Origin: Streptomyces zaomyceticus
GTDB taxonomy: Bacteria > Actinomycetota > Actinomycetes > Streptomycetales > Streptomycetaceae
Direction: 5' to 3'
NCBI RefSeq assembly: GCF_014656215.1
Contig: NZ_BNBZ01000002.1
Coordinates: 310,001 to 374,000 of the forward strand
DNA: 64,000 nt
Of the stretch, positions 41,497 to 49,472 are shown piece by piece. Position 1 is the stretch's first letter. Every line of letters starts with the position of its first letter. The position numbers were made by a program, and so were the translations under genes. Under the pieces are notes generated by a model. It worked only from the letters and a program-made list of their open reading frames with translations, was not told where the DNA came from and did no database searches.

Positions 41497-41568
41497 ATGC
41501 TGGCTCTGCTGAACACCCTGGCTGGATTCGCCGGCTTCTCCATCCTGGACGACACCATCTGGGGCTGA
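41497..41568 (+). CDS. Possible small peptide gene, 23 codons
   Basis: The ORF begins MLALLNTLAGFAGF and ends ILDDTIWG: a hydrophobic first half, then an acidic pair, then a C-terminal Ile-Trp-Gly. AAGGGAG lies 6 nt before the ATG, one of the best ribosome sites in the region. An in-frame upstream ATG at 41449 would give 39 residues but has poor spacing to a ribosome site. It lies between two transthyretin-like genes. It could be a precursor or signal peptide, a regulatory leader or a small membrane-interacting protein; no family is recognised. The evidence is the ribosome site, composition and position only. Confidence 0.45.
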   Translation: MLALLNTLAGFAGFSILDDTIWG

Positions 41569-41680
41569 TCGCCCGCCGCTTCGCGCGTGGTCGTCGCCGC
41601 GACCGTACGGTCGCCCGCGACGTCGCGCCGGGGAAGGGCCCGGCGGAGTGCCGCGAAGGGCACTCGGCAGCCCCCCATGA

Positions 41681-41713
41681 CGCTCCGGCCCGGACACCGG
41701 ACAGTCCGGAGCG
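41681..41713 (+). terminator. Hairpin downstream of the small ORF
   Basis: An 8-bp GC-rich stem (41681-41688 with 41706-41713) encloses a 17-nt loop that itself contains CCGG repeats. It is a plausible terminator or attenuator between the small ORF and the second transthyretin-like gene. A 14-bp palindrome also occurs at 41600-41613. Confidence 0.4.
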
Positions 41714-41844
41714 TGCTGGACGGTCCGGACCGCATGCGGCCGGCGAGTGCCTTGACGTACATGTGACGCAGGATGTGATGCGGTGTTGACGGCATGTGAA
41801 GAGCGGCCGGTGAACGGCCCGTGGCGACCGGGAGGTGACGCCGG

Positions 41845-42207
41845 ATGAGTATCTCGGTTCAGGTCATCGATTCCACCAACGGCTGCCCGGTCGCGGATCT
41901 GGCGGTGACCCTGCACACCCGGGAGCACGGCTCGTGGCACGAGGTGGCCGGGTCGCGGACCGACAGCGCGGGGAAGGTCGGCTCGCTGAGCGACCGGGCC
42001 CTGCCGTACGGCTCCTACCGGCTGGTCTTCGAAACCGGTGAGTACTTCGCCGAGCGGGCGGTCGACACCCTGTACGCGGAGGTCGTCGTCTCGCTCCACT
42101 ACCAGGGCGATCCGAGCCGGCTGCACGTTCCGCTGTTGTTGAGCCCGTTCTCGTACACCACCTATCGCGGGAACGTCCCCAGGGCGGACCCGGTCGGCCA
42201 GGTCTGA
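41845..42207 (+). CDS. Transthyretin-like (5-hydroxyisourate hydrolase fold) protein, altered active site
   Basis: 120 aa, start ATG 41845 with GGGAGGTGA 6 nt upstream. It is closer to true HIUase than its neighbour: the C-terminal LHVPLLLSPFSYTTYRGN nearly matches the family's YHVPLLLSPYGYSTYRGS. However, the N-terminal catalytic His is Gln (VQVID), the active-site Arg after the DG-type turn is Lys (SAGKV), and the final Ser is Asn. With two of three catalytic residues changed, ureide chemistry is doubtful. A binding or new hydrolytic role within the cluster is possible. No other purine-degradation gene is present. Confidence 0.8.
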   Translation: MSISVQVIDSTNGCPVADLAVTLHTREHGSWHEVAGSRTDSAGKVGSLSDRALPYGSYRLVFETGEYFAERAVDTLYAEVVVSLHYQGDPSRLHVPLLLSPFSYTTYRGNVPRADPVGQV

Positions 42208-42452
42208 GGCCACGCGGGCGCCGGAACCGTCGGCCCGCGGGGCGTTCGGCCTCGACGCGCCGGCCGGAAGGATCGCGGCCGGTCCGTGGATCGCCGACGC
42301 CGACGCCGAGCCCGACGCCGACACCGGGTGACGTGGTGACGCCCCGGGCCCGCCCCTGTCGCGACCTCGCCGATTCCGTCTGCGCGGAAGGGCGAAGGCC
42401 CGCTGTCAGGGCGCCTGCACATCCGGCGCAGGGACACCGCAAGCAGAAGGGG

Positions 42453-43511
42453 GTGGAGCAGTTGTTCGACGAATCGCAGTCGACGATTCACACGGTGCCG
42501 ATCGAATCCCTGCTGCCGGCGGACTCGCCGCGACTGGAGGGGCTGAACGAGGGTCATGTACGGGCACTGGCGGAGAGCGGTGCCGCGTTCGAACCGATCC
42601 TCGTGCACCGGGCCACGGGACGCGTGGTCGACGGCATGCACCGGCTCCGGGCCGCCATGCTGCGCGGGGAACACCGCATCGCGGTCCGTCACGTCGACGG
42701 CGCGGCGGCCGATCTGTTCATCCGGTCCGTCCAGGCCAACATCGGCCATGGCCTTCCCCTGACGCTCGGGGACCGCAAGGCGGCGGTCCTGCGCATCCTC
42801 ATGACTCACCCCCACTGGTCGGACCGGGCCATCGCCGCTGTCACAGGGGTGTCGCCGAAGACGGTAGGGGTCGTACGGGGGAAACGTTCGACTGAGGAAT
42901 CTCCTCAGTCGAATCCCTTGGTCCCCCGTGTGGGCAGGGACGGCCGGGCCCGCCCGGCGGACATGCCGGAGCGACGGCAGAAGGCCCGGTCCCTGCTCGC
43001 GGAACGGCCCCGCGCGACCCTGCGCGAAGTGGCCCAGGAGGCGGGGGTCTCCGTCAGCACCGCGCACCGGCTGCGGCAGGAACTGCGGTCCTGCGCGGCG
43101 GTCCCCGACGCGGACGAGCGGAGACCGGCCGCGGTGGCCGTGGCCGAGGACCCCCCGTACCTCGCCTCGCTCGTGGTCGCGGCGTCCCAGCGATGCGCCG
43201 GCCTGACCTCGGTCCAGACCCCGCCGGAGCCCTCCTCGCGAGGGACCACGCGCGTCCGCGTACGGGCCATGGACGCGCTGTCCAACGACCCCTCGATCCG
43301 CTTCACGGACAGTGGCCGCGCCCTGCTGCGCTGGCTCAACATCCAGGCCCAGGGGCTCGCGGCGGGCGAACAGCTGCTGGCCGGCGTTCCCCCGCACTGC
43401 GCCCGAGCCCTCACCGAGGTGATGAGCCACTACGCCAGGGAGTGGGAACGCCTCGCCGCCGGGATGCAGCAGACCGACCCGGTCAACGGCTCCTGGCGAG
43501 CGGTCCGCTGA
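42453..43511 (+). CDS. StrR/NovG-type ParB-like transcriptional activator
   Basis: About 352 aa. The N-terminal ParB-like part reads VPIESLLPADSPRLEGLNEGHV, ILVHRATGRVVDGMHRL, ANIGHGLPLTLGDRKAA, followed by the helix-turn-helix HWSDRAIAAVTGVSPKTVGVV, as in StrR, NovG and Bbr. A second helix-turn-helix-like stretch, REVAQEAGVSVSTAHRL, lies near residue 200. The start is uncertain: GTG 42453 has AAGGGG too close, whereas TTG 42462 has AAGGGGG at 8 nt. Such proteins activate antibiotic operons by binding an inverted repeat, and a matching site lies inside this gene at 42886. It probably activates the operon starting at 44195 or region D. Confidence 0.9.
   Translation: MEQLFDESQSTIHTVPIESLLPADSPRLEGLNEGHVRALAESGAAFEPILVHRATGRVVDGMHRLRAAMLRGEHRIAVRHVDGAAADLFIRSVQANIGHGLPLTLGDRKAAVLRILMTHPHWSDRAIAAVTGVSPKTVGVVRGKRSTEESPQSNPLVPRVGRDGRARPADMPERRQKARSLLAERPRATLREVAQEAGVSVSTAHRLRQELRSCAAVPDADERRPAAVAVAEDPPYLASLVVAASQRCAGLTSVQTPPEPSSRGTTRVRVRAMDALSNDPSIRFTDSGRALLRWLNIQAQGLAAGEQLLAGVPPHCARALTEVMSHYAREWERLAAGMQQTDPVNGSWRAVR
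42886..42914. promoter_or_regulatory. StrR-type operator inside the StrR-like gene
   Basis: GTTCGACTG, an 11-bp spacer, then CAGTCGAAT. This matches the StrR-family consensus GTTCGActG-N11-CagTCGAAC at 17 of 18 half-site positions with the exact spacer length. It lies in the coding region just after the helix-turn-helix, encoding a Ser/Glu/Pro linker. It may be an autoregulatory site. Confidence 0.7.
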
Positions 43512-43519
43512 GACCGTCA

Positions 43520-43668
43520 CCGGAGTGCCCCGTCGTGTGGACCGGAGTGCCCGCGGCGTGAACGCGTGCGCCCGTCCCGTGGACCGGAGTGCCCTGCCCC
43601 GTGATGCGGGGTGCCCGCCCCGTGAACCGGTGTGTCCCGCCCGGTGATCCGGAGTACCCGCCCTGTGA
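43520..43668. repeat. Seven degenerate 21-22 bp tandem repeats
   Basis: Units start at 43520, 43542, 43563, 43584, 43605, 43627 and 43648. The consensus is close to CCGGAGTGCCCGCCCCGTGA. The array begins 8 bp after the StrR-like gene. The 21-bp period is two DNA turns, so repeated protein contacts on one face are possible. No CRISPR-like spacer/repeat structure is present. Confidence 0.75.
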
Positions 43669-44194
43669 AAGGGCTGTCGCCGGCGACCGATCGTCGCATC
43701 CGGCCGTAAAGCCATGCCCGATCCCTTCCCCTTTGTTCTACGCGCGTCATCGACGCGCCTTGGCGCATTTCCAGGGATAGGTGGCGAATTTGAGAAACGA
43801 CCGGTGACGAAGCTCACGTTTGGGCGGGGGATTGCACCTTCTTGGCTTCATTCACAGGGGGGACGGAGTGGTCAAAATGCTCAATTGCCGGACTCATAAG
43901 CATTGATGAAACCTTCTGCGGCGCTCACTTCGTGGCTACGGTGAGACGCGAAACGAGGGGGCAGGCATCGAGCCCCGGGCTCCACGGCCGTGCACCCCTC
44001 GCCCGGATCCGTTCTGCCGATCCGAGTGATTTCGGTCCGCGCGTCATGAACCTCGTGTTCCCCGGGAGCCGATGACAGTCCGTCAAGGGCTGGCCGGGGC
44101 CTTGGCCACGTCGACGCGGCGGAACGCGAGACGGTCCGCGCACAGGTGACCGGCGGGCCGTGCGGCAGGTGCGATGTGTTCTGACAGGAGCAGA
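43669..44194. other. Gap upstream of the mhpD-like operon, locally AT-richer
   Basis: 526 bp without a convincing gene. Bases about 43780-43935 are clearly less GC-rich than the surroundings, which fits a promoter or a scar of a past insertion. It presumably contains the promoter of the rightward operon at 44195. Confidence 0.5.
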
Positions 44195-44989
44195 GTGAAC
44201 ATCTCGGTGGACGACGTCAGAGTCAAGGCCAGGGCGCTCTACGAGTCACGCGCGACGGGCCGCCCCATCCCTCCCTTCACCGACGAGCATCCGGCGCTCG
44301 ACATGAACGACGGATACGCCATCCAGCGGGAACTGGTGGGGATGCTGACCGCGGCCGGCGACACGGTCGTCGGCTACAAGGCGGGACTCACCTCCGTCCC
44401 GATGCAGGAGCTGTTCGGCGTCAGCACCCCGGACTACGGACCGGTGCTGGCCTCGACCGTGTACGAGAACGGGGCGACCACGCCCGACGGGGCGTTCATC
44501 GCCCCCAAGGTCGAGGCGGAGATCGTCTTCCGGCTCGGAGCTCCGCTGAAGGGGCCCGGTGTCACCGTGGCCGCGGCACGTGAGGCGATCTCCGAGGTCA
44601 TGGCGGGGCTGGAGATCGTCGACTCCCGGATCGAGGACTGGAGGATCCGGCTCGCGGACACGATCGCCGACCTCGCGTCGAACGGCGCGGTGGTGCTCGG
44701 GCCCCCGGTCGCCCTGCCCGAGGACCAGGACGTGCGCCTCGTGGGCATGGCGTTCTCCCGCAACGGCGAACTCGTGGCGACCGGAGCCGGCGCCGCCGCC
44801 CTCGGGGACCCGGTCGCGGTCGTCGCCTGGCTGGCCAATGTTCTCGGCGAGCACGGTGTGACCCTCGAAGCGGGCCAGCTCATCATGACGGGCGCCCTCC
44901 ACGCCGCGGTCGCCATGCGTCCCGGGGACAGCTTCGTGGCCGAGTTCGACCGGCTGGGCACCGTCACTCTCCACGTGGGCGACTCGTAG
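44195..44989 (+). CDS. 2-keto-4-pentenoate hydratase / 4-oxalocrotonate decarboxylase family protein (MhpD-like)
   Basis: 264 aa, GTG 44195 with AGGAG 6 nt upstream. Family signs: GYKAGLTS, KVEAEIVFRLG with the two metal-binding Glu, GLEIVDSRIEDW with the third, and a C-terminal LIMTGALHAAVAMRPGD. In catabolism MhpD hydrates 2-hydroxypenta-2,4-dienoate to 4-hydroxy-2-oxovalerate. Here it precedes the matching dehydrogenase and aldolase but no ring-cleavage enzyme, so it may run as a dehydratase on a 4-hydroxy-2-keto acid within a biosynthetic path. A decarboxylase role is the alternative. Confidence 0.88.
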   Translation: MNISVDDVRVKARALYESRATGRPIPPFTDEHPALDMNDGYAIQRELVGMLTAAGDTVVGYKAGLTSVPMQELFGVSTPDYGPVLASTVYENGATTPDGAFIAPKVEAEIVFRLGAPLKGPGVTVAAAREAISEVMAGLEIVDSRIEDWRIRLADTIADLASNGAVVLGPPVALPEDQDVRLVGMAFSRNGELVATGAGAAALGDPVAVVAWLANVLGEHGVTLEAGQLIMTGALHAAVAMRPGDSFVAEFDRLGTVTLHVGDS

Positions 44990-45041
44990 ACCACCGTCGC
45001 GACCCAAGGCGAATCTCTAGACAGGGAAGGGCGATGCAGCC

Positions 45042-45935
45042 ATGAAGCAAAACGGGCGCCTGCCCGTGGCCGTCCTCGGCGCCGGCCTCATCGGAGTCGA
45101 TCTGGCCGAGAAGATCATGCGTTCCGAGCTCCTCGACTGCGGACTGGTCGTGGGGCGCGACGAGAACACGCCCGGCCTGCGGCAGGCGGCCGAACTCGGT
45201 CTTCCCATCGGGACGCGCGGAATCGAGTCCCTCCTGGAGGCCCCGGAGCCGTTCGCCATCGTGTTCGACGCGACCAATGCCATGGCGCACGCCGAGCACG
45301 CGGAACGTCTGAGTCTGTCGGGCACGAAGCTCGTGGACCTGACGCCGAGCAAGGTGGGGCGGATGGTGATCCCGAGCGTGAACGGGGAGGAGGTCCTGAG
45401 CTCCGACGACATCAACATGATCAGCTGTGGCGGTCAGGCGTCGATACCGATCCTCCACGCGATCACCCAGACACACCGGGTCGACTACGTCGAAGTCGTC
45501 ACGACGGCCGCCAGCCCGAGCGTCGGACGCTCCACCCGCCTCAATCTCGACGAGTACATCGAGACCACCCAGGACGCGGTACGTGACTTCACCGGCGTCA
45601 AGGACGTCAAGGCGATCCTCAACATCAGCCCGGCCAAGCCGCCGGCGACCTTCAGGGTCGCCATGTCGATGCTGGGCGAGGGGTTCGGCACGGCGTCGGT
45701 GAACGCCGCCGTGGAGGCCGCCGCCGACCGGGTCCGCTCCTTCGTGACGGGGTACCGGATCACCGCGTGTGTCGTGGAGGAGACCAAGGTGTTCGTCGCC
45801 GCGGAGGTCACCTCCTCCGGCGGACGCATCCCCAAGTACGCCGGAAACCTCGACATCATCAACTCCGCCGCGGTTCATGTCGCCGAACGATGTGCGGCCG
45901 CCGGCCTGGCGAGCATCGGTACGGAGACGTCATGA
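45042..45935 (+). CDS. Acylating aldehyde dehydrogenase (MhpF/DmpF-like)
   Basis: 297 aa. The Rossmann loop [15 protein letters not shown] and the catalytic cysteine in [12 protein letters not shown] near residue 129 match acetaldehyde dehydrogenase (acylating), as do [16 protein letters not shown] and the C-terminal [10 protein letters not shown]. The family interconverts acyl-CoA and aldehyde with NAD(H) and channels the aldehyde to its aldolase partner, encoded next with a 4-bp overlap. With an ACP and a LnmK-like enzyme nearby, the substrate may be an acyl-ACP or acyl-CoA that is reduced to an aldehyde. Confidence 0.92.
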   Translation: MKQNGRLPVAVLGAGLIGVDLAEKIMRSELLDCGLVVGRDENTPGLRQAAELGLPIGTRGIESLLEAPEPFAIVFDATNAMAHAEHAERLSLSGTKLVDLTPSKVGRMVIPSVNGEEVLSSDDINMISCGGQASIPILHAITQTHRVDYVEVVTTAASPSVGRSTRLNLDEYIETTQDAVRDFTGVKDVKAILNISPAKPPATFRVAMSMLGEGFGTASVNAAVEAAADRVRSFVTGYRITACVVEETKVFVAAEVTSSGGRIPKYAGNLDIINSAAVHVAERCAAAGLASIGTETS

Positions 45936-46969
45936 GCGCAGCAACCTCTCCCGGCGGCGCCGGAAAGCCGGTCGTCATCCACGACGCGTCCCTGCGCGAC
46001 GGCCATCACGCCGTCCGTCACCAGCTGGACCGCGAACAGCTGCGCGCCTACGCGCGGGCGGCGGACATCGCCGGCGTCCCGGTGGTCGAGGTGGGGCACG
46101 GCAACGGTCTGGGAGCCTCCTCCCTCCAGGTCGGGCAGGCCCGGCTCGGTGACGACGAGATGCTGTCGATCGTGCGCGAGGCCCTGCGCGACAGCAGGAT
46201 GGCCGTCTTCATGCTGCCGGGATGGGGCACCACGGCGGACCTCGAACGCGCCATCGCCCACCAGGTGGACATGGTGCGCATCGGCACCCACTGCACCGAG
46301 GGCGATCTCGCCGAACGGCACCTCGGCTTCCTCCGCGAGCAGGGGGTCGAGGCCCAGGCCGTGCTGCTGATGAGCCATATGGCGAGTCCCGACCGGCTGG
46401 CACGGGAGTGCGCCCAGCTGGTGGAGTTCGGCGCGAGCGCGGTCGGCATCATGGACTCCTCCGGCCACTACCTGCCGGCCGATGTCACGGAGCGCATCGG
46501 TGCCATGCGCGAAGCCGTCGACGTGCCGGTCATGTTCCACGCCCACAACAACCTCGGTATGGCGGTCGCGAACTCGATCGCCGCCGTGGAGGCGGGCGCG
46601 GACATCCTGGACGCCTGCGCCCGGGGCTTCGGCGCCGGCGCGGGGAACACCCAGCTCGAAGTCCTGGTGCCCGTGCTGGAACGGATGGGCTTCTCGACCG
46701 GAATCGATCTGTACGGCCTGCTGGACGCGGCCGACATCGCCGAGCGCGAACTCATGCCCGCCCCGCCCACCATCGACTCGGTGAGTGTCGTCAGCGGCCT
46801 GGCCGGAGTGTTCTCCGGGTTCAAGAACCGGGTCCTCGACGTCTCGCGGCGTGAGGACGTCGATCCGCGCGACGTCTTCTTCGAACTGGGCAGGAGACAG
46901 GCCGTGGCGGGCCAGGAGGACCTCATCATCGAGGTGGCTCTGGCCCTGAAGGCGGCCCGCGGTGCGTGA
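45932..46969 (+). CDS. 4-hydroxy-2-oxovalerate aldolase family protein (MhpE/DmpG-like)
   Basis: 345 aa. Motifs are [15 protein letters not shown] (metal Asp and catalytic His), [43 protein letters not shown] (metal His pair) and [14 protein letters not shown]. The DmpG C-terminal communication domain follows. The enzyme joins or splits pyruvate and an aldehyde. Coupled to the dehydrogenase by ATGA overlap, it would condense a channelled aldehyde with pyruvate to a 4-hydroxy-2-keto acid if the pathway runs forward. Confidence 0.93.
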   Translation: MSAATSPGGAGKPVVIHDASLRDGHHAVRHQLDREQLRAYARAADIAGVPVVEVGHGNGLGASSLQVGQARLGDDEMLSIVREALRDSRMAVFMLPGWGTTADLERAIAHQVDMVRIGTHCTEGDLAERHLGFLREQGVEAQAVLLMSHMASPDRLARECAQLVEFGASAVGIMDSSGHYLPADVTERIGAMREAVDVPVMFHAHNNLGMAVANSIAAVEAGADILDACARGFGAGAGNTQLEVLVPVLERMGFSTGIDLYGLLDAADIAERELMPAPPTIDSVSVVSGLAGVFSGFKNRVLDVSRREDVDPRDVFFELGRRQAVAGQEDLIIEVALALKAARGA

Positions 46970-47024
46970 GGGCCGCGAGCCCGCGGCCTTCGATCGGGCG
47001 AGGACAGTGAGGGAAGAACCGGTC

Positions 47025-47255
47025 GTGTACGAGGAACTCAAGGACATCCTGGTCGGAGCGCTGCACATACGTGAGGAGGACGTCGCGCCCACGGCCACCC
47101 GTGAGGAGGTCGGGCTGGACTCCCTGGCGGTGCTGGAACTCTCCGCCGCACTGAACGAGCGGCTCGGCATCGAGGTCCACGACTACGAGCTGCTGGACGC
47201 GGACACCCTCGCCGACGTGGCCCGCCTGATGGCGGAACGGCGGCCGGGAGGCTGA
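47025..47255 (+). CDS. Free-standing acyl carrier protein
   Basis: 76 aa from GTG 47025 (GAGGGAAG 8 nt upstream). Phosphopantetheine site GLDSLAVLEL near residue 35, otherwise acidic and helical as normal for ACPs. It lies between the aldolase and the HisC-like aminotransferase. The LnmK-like enzyme two genes on is of a type that loads acyl groups on a discrete ACP, so this is its likely partner. An aminoacyl carrier role is also possible. Confidence 0.9.
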   Translation: MYEELKDILVGALHIREEDVAPTATREEVGLDSLAVLELSAALNERLGIEVHDYELLDADTLADVARLMAERRPGG

Positions 47256-47323
47256 GCCCCACAGTCGATTCGGGCGCCGCTCGCACGACCGAGCGCGGCG
47301 GTGTCCCCTCCACCGGGAGTCCC

Positions 47324-48451
47324 ATGTCGTACCCACCCCTGCGCGCCGTACTGGACACCCTCGCCGCCTACAAGCCGTCCGAAGGCGTCCACGGACCGAA
47401 CGCGCGACCTCGCCCCCTGTCGGCGAACGAGTCGCCGCACAGCCCTCTCCCCGGCATCGTCGAGGCGATCGCGCGGGCCGGCTCCACGGTGAACCGCTAC
47501 CCGGACCCCGGCTGCGGACCGCTGATCGAAGCCCTCGCCCGGACCCACGGGATCACGGAGGACCGGATCGCGGTCGGTGCCGGATCCCTGGCGCTCCTCC
47601 AGGCCCTCTTCCAGTCGGTCGCCGATCCCGGCGCCGAAGCCGTGTACGCCTGGCCCTCGTTCGAGGTCTACCCCACGCTCGCCGCCCTGGCCGGCGTGGA
47701 GTCCGTACAGGTGCCGCTGCTCGACGAGGCACACGACCTGCGGGCCCTGTCCGACCGGATCTCTCCCCGGACCGGGCTCGTGATCATCTGCAATCCGAAC
47801 AACCCGACGGGCACGGTCGTCGGTCACGAGGAACTCCGGAAGTTCGTCGCGTCCGTTCCCCCGACCTGTCTGGTGGCCGTGGACGAGGCCTACCACGAGT
47901 ACGTCCGCGGGCCGGCCGCGGCCAGTGCCCTGCGGCTGTGCGACGAGCACCCCAACCTGGTGGTGCTGCGCACCTTCTCGAAGGCCTACGGACTGGCCGG
48001 ACTGCGGACCGGATATCTGGTGGGGGACGCCCGTGTCGTCGAGAGGCTGCGCAAGGTGTGCCTTCCCTACGCGGTGAGCACCGTGGCGCAGCAGGCCGCC
48101 CTGGCGGCCCTCGGACTCGAGGAGGAACTGCTGCGGCGCGTCGACGGGACGGTCGCGGAACGCACCCGTGTACGTGACGCCCTGGTGCGCCGCGGCCGGC
48201 GGGTCCCGGAGAGTCAGACGAACTTCCTCTGGCTGGGACTCGGCCCGCGTGCCGCCGACTTCGGGGCGTGGTGCGCGCGCAGGGGCGTCGCGGTAAGGGC
48301 GTTCCCGGGCGTCGGCGTACGCGTCTCGATCGGCTCCGCCGACGACAACGACGCGTTCCTCGCCGCGGCGGAGGCCTGGCACTCCTCGGAAGAACCGGCC
48401 ACGGCCGGAGCCGAGCACACACATCGCGTCCGAAAGGCGGCGGAGGCATGA
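47324..48451 (+). CDS. HisC-like PLP aminotransferase
   Basis: 375 aa, fold-type I, histidinol-phosphate aminotransferase subfamily. Seen: NRYPDPGCGPL, IICNPNNPTG (PLP Asn), VDEAYHEY (Asp and Tyr), and RTFSKAYGLAGLRTGY with the Schiff-base Lys near residue 222. No histidine genes accompany it. In this operon it most likely converts the 2-keto acid made by the aldolase/hydratase pair into an amino acid. Its stop overlaps the next gene as ATGA. Confidence 0.9.
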   Translation: MSYPPLRAVLDTLAAYKPSEGVHGPNARPRPLSANESPHSPLPGIVEAIARAGSTVNRYPDPGCGPLIEALARTHGITEDRIAVGAGSLALLQALFQSVADPGAEAVYAWPSFEVYPTLAALAGVESVQVPLLDEAHDLRALSDRISPRTGLVIICNPNNPTGTVVGHEELRKFVASVPPTCLVAVDEAYHEYVRGPAAASALRLCDEHPNLVVLRTFSKAYGLAGLRTGYLVGDARVVERLRKVCLPYAVSTVAQQAALAALGLEEELLRRVDGTVAERTRVRDALVRRGRRVPESQTNFLWLGLGPRAADFGAWCARRGVAVRAFPGVGVRVSIGSADDNDAFLAAAEAWHSSEEPATAGAEHTHRVRKAAEA

Positions 48452-49464
48452 CCACTCTTCATCCCGCACACGGTGCGCTGATCCCGGACGGTGCCCGGGC
48501 AAGCCGTCATGTGGTCGTCGCACCGGGCATGTGCAGCGGCGGCTCACTGGTGTTCGGCCGGATCGGGGACTGGACCTGGGAGGTGGTGAGCGAGTCGTGC
48601 CGGATCAACGTGCACGCGGCCCGGACCGCCGACGGAGACCCCGCCTATCTGTCCTTCTACTACTTCCACGTCCGCGGCGGGGACGTCGTCCATCCGCACG
48701 GGCTCACCTTCGGCGACGAACTCCGGGTCGACTCCCGGGCCTTCCAGTTCGGCAGTCAGTCGGTCATCACGCTGCACCGGCTGGCCCCCGCGGGTCTGGA
48801 GCTGCCGGACGGACCGCTGGACCCGGCGGAGGTGTACGAACACCCCCACCCCGACTGCCTCTACGCCGAGAACTTCAACCGGTGGATCGCCCGCACCACC
48901 GCCGGAAGCAATCGCGACCTCGCGCGGGTGACACCCCCGGACTTCGGCTACCAGGAGCTGCCGCTCCTTCCCAACGCCTACTCGCCCCGGTCCTTCGTGG
49001 GCAGGGCCCGGGCCACCGGTAGCTTCCACCCCGAGGGCCCACCCGGATTCGAGGAGGCCGGCAAGCCTCTGACCTACGACTACGGCCTGGACGTCGTGCG
49101 CGACCTCAACGGCGCCGGACTGATGTACTTCGCCTCGTACTTCGCCGTCTTCGACACCATGCTGCTGCGTCTGTGGCGGTCACTGGGACGCACCGACGAG
49201 CAGTTCCTGCGGCGCAAGGTCATCGATCAGAAGATCGGCTACTTCGGCAACGCCGACCCCGGCACCGCCTTCGAGGTCACGGTCCGCAGATGGCGGAGCA
49301 CCGGGTCCCCGGACGTGGAGATCGCCGACATGGCCCTGCGCGAAGCGGCGAGCGGGCAGCTGATCGCCGTCACCGCGATCGAGATCGAGACAGGGCCCGA
49401 GTGCGGGGCCGAGTTCGGGAGCGGGGCCGAGGCAGCGGGCATCCGCCCCTCGGACGGCGGGTGA
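48448..49464 (+). CDS. LnmK-like bifunctional acyltransferase/decarboxylase (double hot-dog protein)
   Basis: 338 aa. The N-terminal VVVAPGMCSGGSLVFGRIGDW, the central RSFVGRARATGSF and the C-terminal LRRKVIDQKIGYFGNAD agree with my recollection of LnmK of leinamycin and the wider Pnap_2097 group. LnmK loads methylmalonyl from CoA onto an ACP and decarboxylates it to propionyl-ACP. The ACP at 47025 is the natural partner. If conserved, it would feed propionyl-ACP to the acylating dehydrogenase. The last ~25 residues are a low-complexity Gly/Ala/Glu tail. The assignment is by recollected pattern, not alignment. Confidence 0.75.
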   Translation: MTTLHPAHGALIPDGARASRHVVVAPGMCSGGSLVFGRIGDWTWEVVSESCRINVHAARTADGDPAYLSFYYFHVRGGDVVHPHGLTFGDELRVDSRAFQFGSQSVITLHRLAPAGLELPDGPLDPAEVYEHPHPDCLYAENFNRWIARTTAGSNRDLARVTPPDFGYQELPLLPNAYSPRSFVGRARATGSFHPEGPPGFEEAGKPLTYDYGLDVVRDLNGAGLMYFASYFAVFDTMLLRLWRSLGRTDEQFLRRKVIDQKIGYFGNADPGTAFEVTVRRWRSTGSPDVEIADMALREAASGQLIAVTAIEIETGPECGAEFGSGAEAAGIRPSDGG

Positions 49465-49472
49465 CACCGCAC

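Noticed and set aside
43520..43668. CRISPR array
   Set aside because: The repeats are contiguous and degenerate, with no unique spacers and no cas genes nearby.
43714..43899. Small + strand ORF in the gap before the mhpD-like gene
   Set aside because: No ribosome site or recognisable motif, and it crosses the AT-richer stretch. Treated as noncoding.
44195..46969. Catabolic meta-cleavage operon for aromatic degradation
   Set aside because: No extradiol dioxygenase, ring-cleavage hydrolase or tautomerase is present, and the neighbours are an ACP, an aminotransferase and a LnmK-like gene. It is not disproved, but less likely.
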